Assembly: GCA_023101725.1 (NCBI GenBank)
Contig: JALJCO010003469.1
Span: 744,001 to 808,000 of the forward strand
Direction: 5' to 3'
DNA from: Atherinomorus stipes
Lineage: Eukaryota; Chordata; Actinopteri; Atheriniformes; Atherinidae
Length of the DNA stretch: 64,000 nucleotides
Every line of letters starts with the position of its first letter. The stretch's first letter is position 1. Under the pieces are notes generated by a model that had not been told where the DNA came from, did no database searches, and was given only the letters and a program-made list of their open reading frames with translations. The position numbers were made by a program, and so were the translations under genes. Shown one piece after another: positions 63,215 to 64,000 of the stretch.

Positions 63215-63325
63215 CCTGCCTGGGGCCTGTTTCACAAAGCAGGTTCATTGAACACCCTGAGTTGCTAAACCCAAAGATTTTAAAATTGAAGATTTGAAAC
63301 TAACCTGCTCAGGAGCAGGTTAATG
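63215..63325. mobile_element. MITE fragment with GTTTCACAAAGCAGG
   Basis: GGCCTGTTTCACAAAGCAGG, with CTGCTCAGGAGCAGGTTAA inside, resembles a widespread fish DNA-transposon terminus. Only one margin is seen. Confidence 0.45.
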
Positions 63326-64000
63326 TGGAGCATCCTTGAGTTTCTCGCTGTTCTTTTCATTTCCTCATTCATTCAGTCAGTCAGCGGTGAGTTTTGGCCG
63401 TTTCCGTCTCTAAAAACCATGATAAAAATAAATCAGTCAGTAGGTTATAGACACATCATTCTATAAAGATTTCATGGATGAAGGAGGGAAAGTTAACCCC
63501 TTAACCTTTTTCAAGCACCGTTTTCCAGTCGGACCCATTAGAGTGGGCACACTATCCGGTTAAACGTAGCGGTTACTTCCTGTTTTAAAAATGCGTGACA
63601 TAAGCTTGGAAAGTTGGAGCAACATTCACATGTAAGGTGGGTTTTGCTAAAATAAAAATATTTATAAGCTTATTGTGTTCTCATACAGTACAGCTGATAT
63701 GTTGATGTAAGCTTTGTGTAACAAATAATTCTCAAGCAATTTGAACATTTCGGTTTGTAGCAAATTAGCGACACTCGTCCACAACGGCTACATCCAGTTC
63801 CTTGTAAACAGTGCTTTATTTCAAAGGCTTTCAGTACATGTGTGGATTTTCTTTAGGAAATACCACTTTAGTTCTTTTCTATGGTCATTTTCAGAATATC
63901 ATGCGGGGGAAAAAATGCAATTTCTGCCCTTTATTCATACACAGACTAAAATAAACACACCTGTATTTTATGGTAACTGAACTTACGAGTTCCAGCAGGT
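63326..64000. other. No gene recognised
   Basis: Ordinary sequence up to the window edge. The 79-codon plus frame at 63741-63980 has no recognisable domain. Confidence 0.45.

Overview
The window looks like nuclear DNA of a teleost fish, probably a percomorph. It is AT-rich, has no dense ORFs and carries a typical fish repeat load: L2-type LINE reverse-transcriptase fragments, a Tc1-type transposase fossil, tRNA-derived SINEs, many non-autonomous DNA transposons and long degenerate micro- and minisatellites. The species cannot be fixed from this sequence alone. I found no host protein-coding exon I can defend; the only recognisable protein-coding matter is decayed transposon ORFs. The window fits a gene desert or the inside of one or more large introns.

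Layout. 1-2.75 kb: a hAT-like terminus, a (TA)n tract and unremarkable sequence. 2.75-5 kb: a Tc1 transposase pseudogene on the minus strand, then a foldback MITE built from AACCCA/TGGGTT blocks. 6.45-8.13 kb: a Tc1-type element with TA target duplications, invaded by a 1.1 kb foldback element made of alternating inverted modules. 8.1-8.36 kb: a minus-strand tRNA-derived SINE. 9.5-10.7 kb: a 1.15 kb minisatellite. 13.7-18 kb: microsatellite, an old tandem duplication, a hAT-like end, one of two inverted copies of a roughly 0.7 kb DNA transposon, and an L2 fragment. 19.3-21.3 kb: a pyrimidine tract and a degenerate ATACAATGCG-like repeat. 22.5-23.9 kb: an extreme purine/homopolymer tract that may be a sequence artefact. 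24.1-25.06 kb: a minus-strand L2 LINE truncated just after its catalytic YADD box.

27-36 kb: poly-G, then a 1.66 kb element (28973-30631) with long inverted ends, CTCGTTATAACGAG palindromes and a 6 bp target duplication, a second copy of the Tc1-like MITE, a tandem duplication with a hairpin, and other MITE pieces. 40.2-43.8 kb is a nest: a minisatellite interrupted by a piggyBac-like element that itself holds a MITE, followed by a solo LTR and a cluster of three tRNA-like sequences. 46.7-50.6 kb: a minisatellite, (GT)n/(G)n, a SINE, the inverted partner of the 15.4 kb transposon and a SINE fragment. 52-57.3 kb: a third MITE copy and hAT-like remnants, one split by a second solo LTR with a perfect 5 bp duplication. 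59.7-63.3 kb: a small MITE, a second L2-clade fragment and LINE/MITE tails.

The parts do not form a pathway. The biological content is the layered insertion history, several pairs of dispersed family members (two solo LTRs, two 0.7 kb transposons, three Tc1-like MITEs, three hAT-like termini) and some uncommon secondary structures. No previously undescribed functional system is demonstrated. The best candidates for novelty are the modular foldback at 6987-8089, the palindrome-rich element at 28973-30631 and the tRNA-like trio at 43351-43759.
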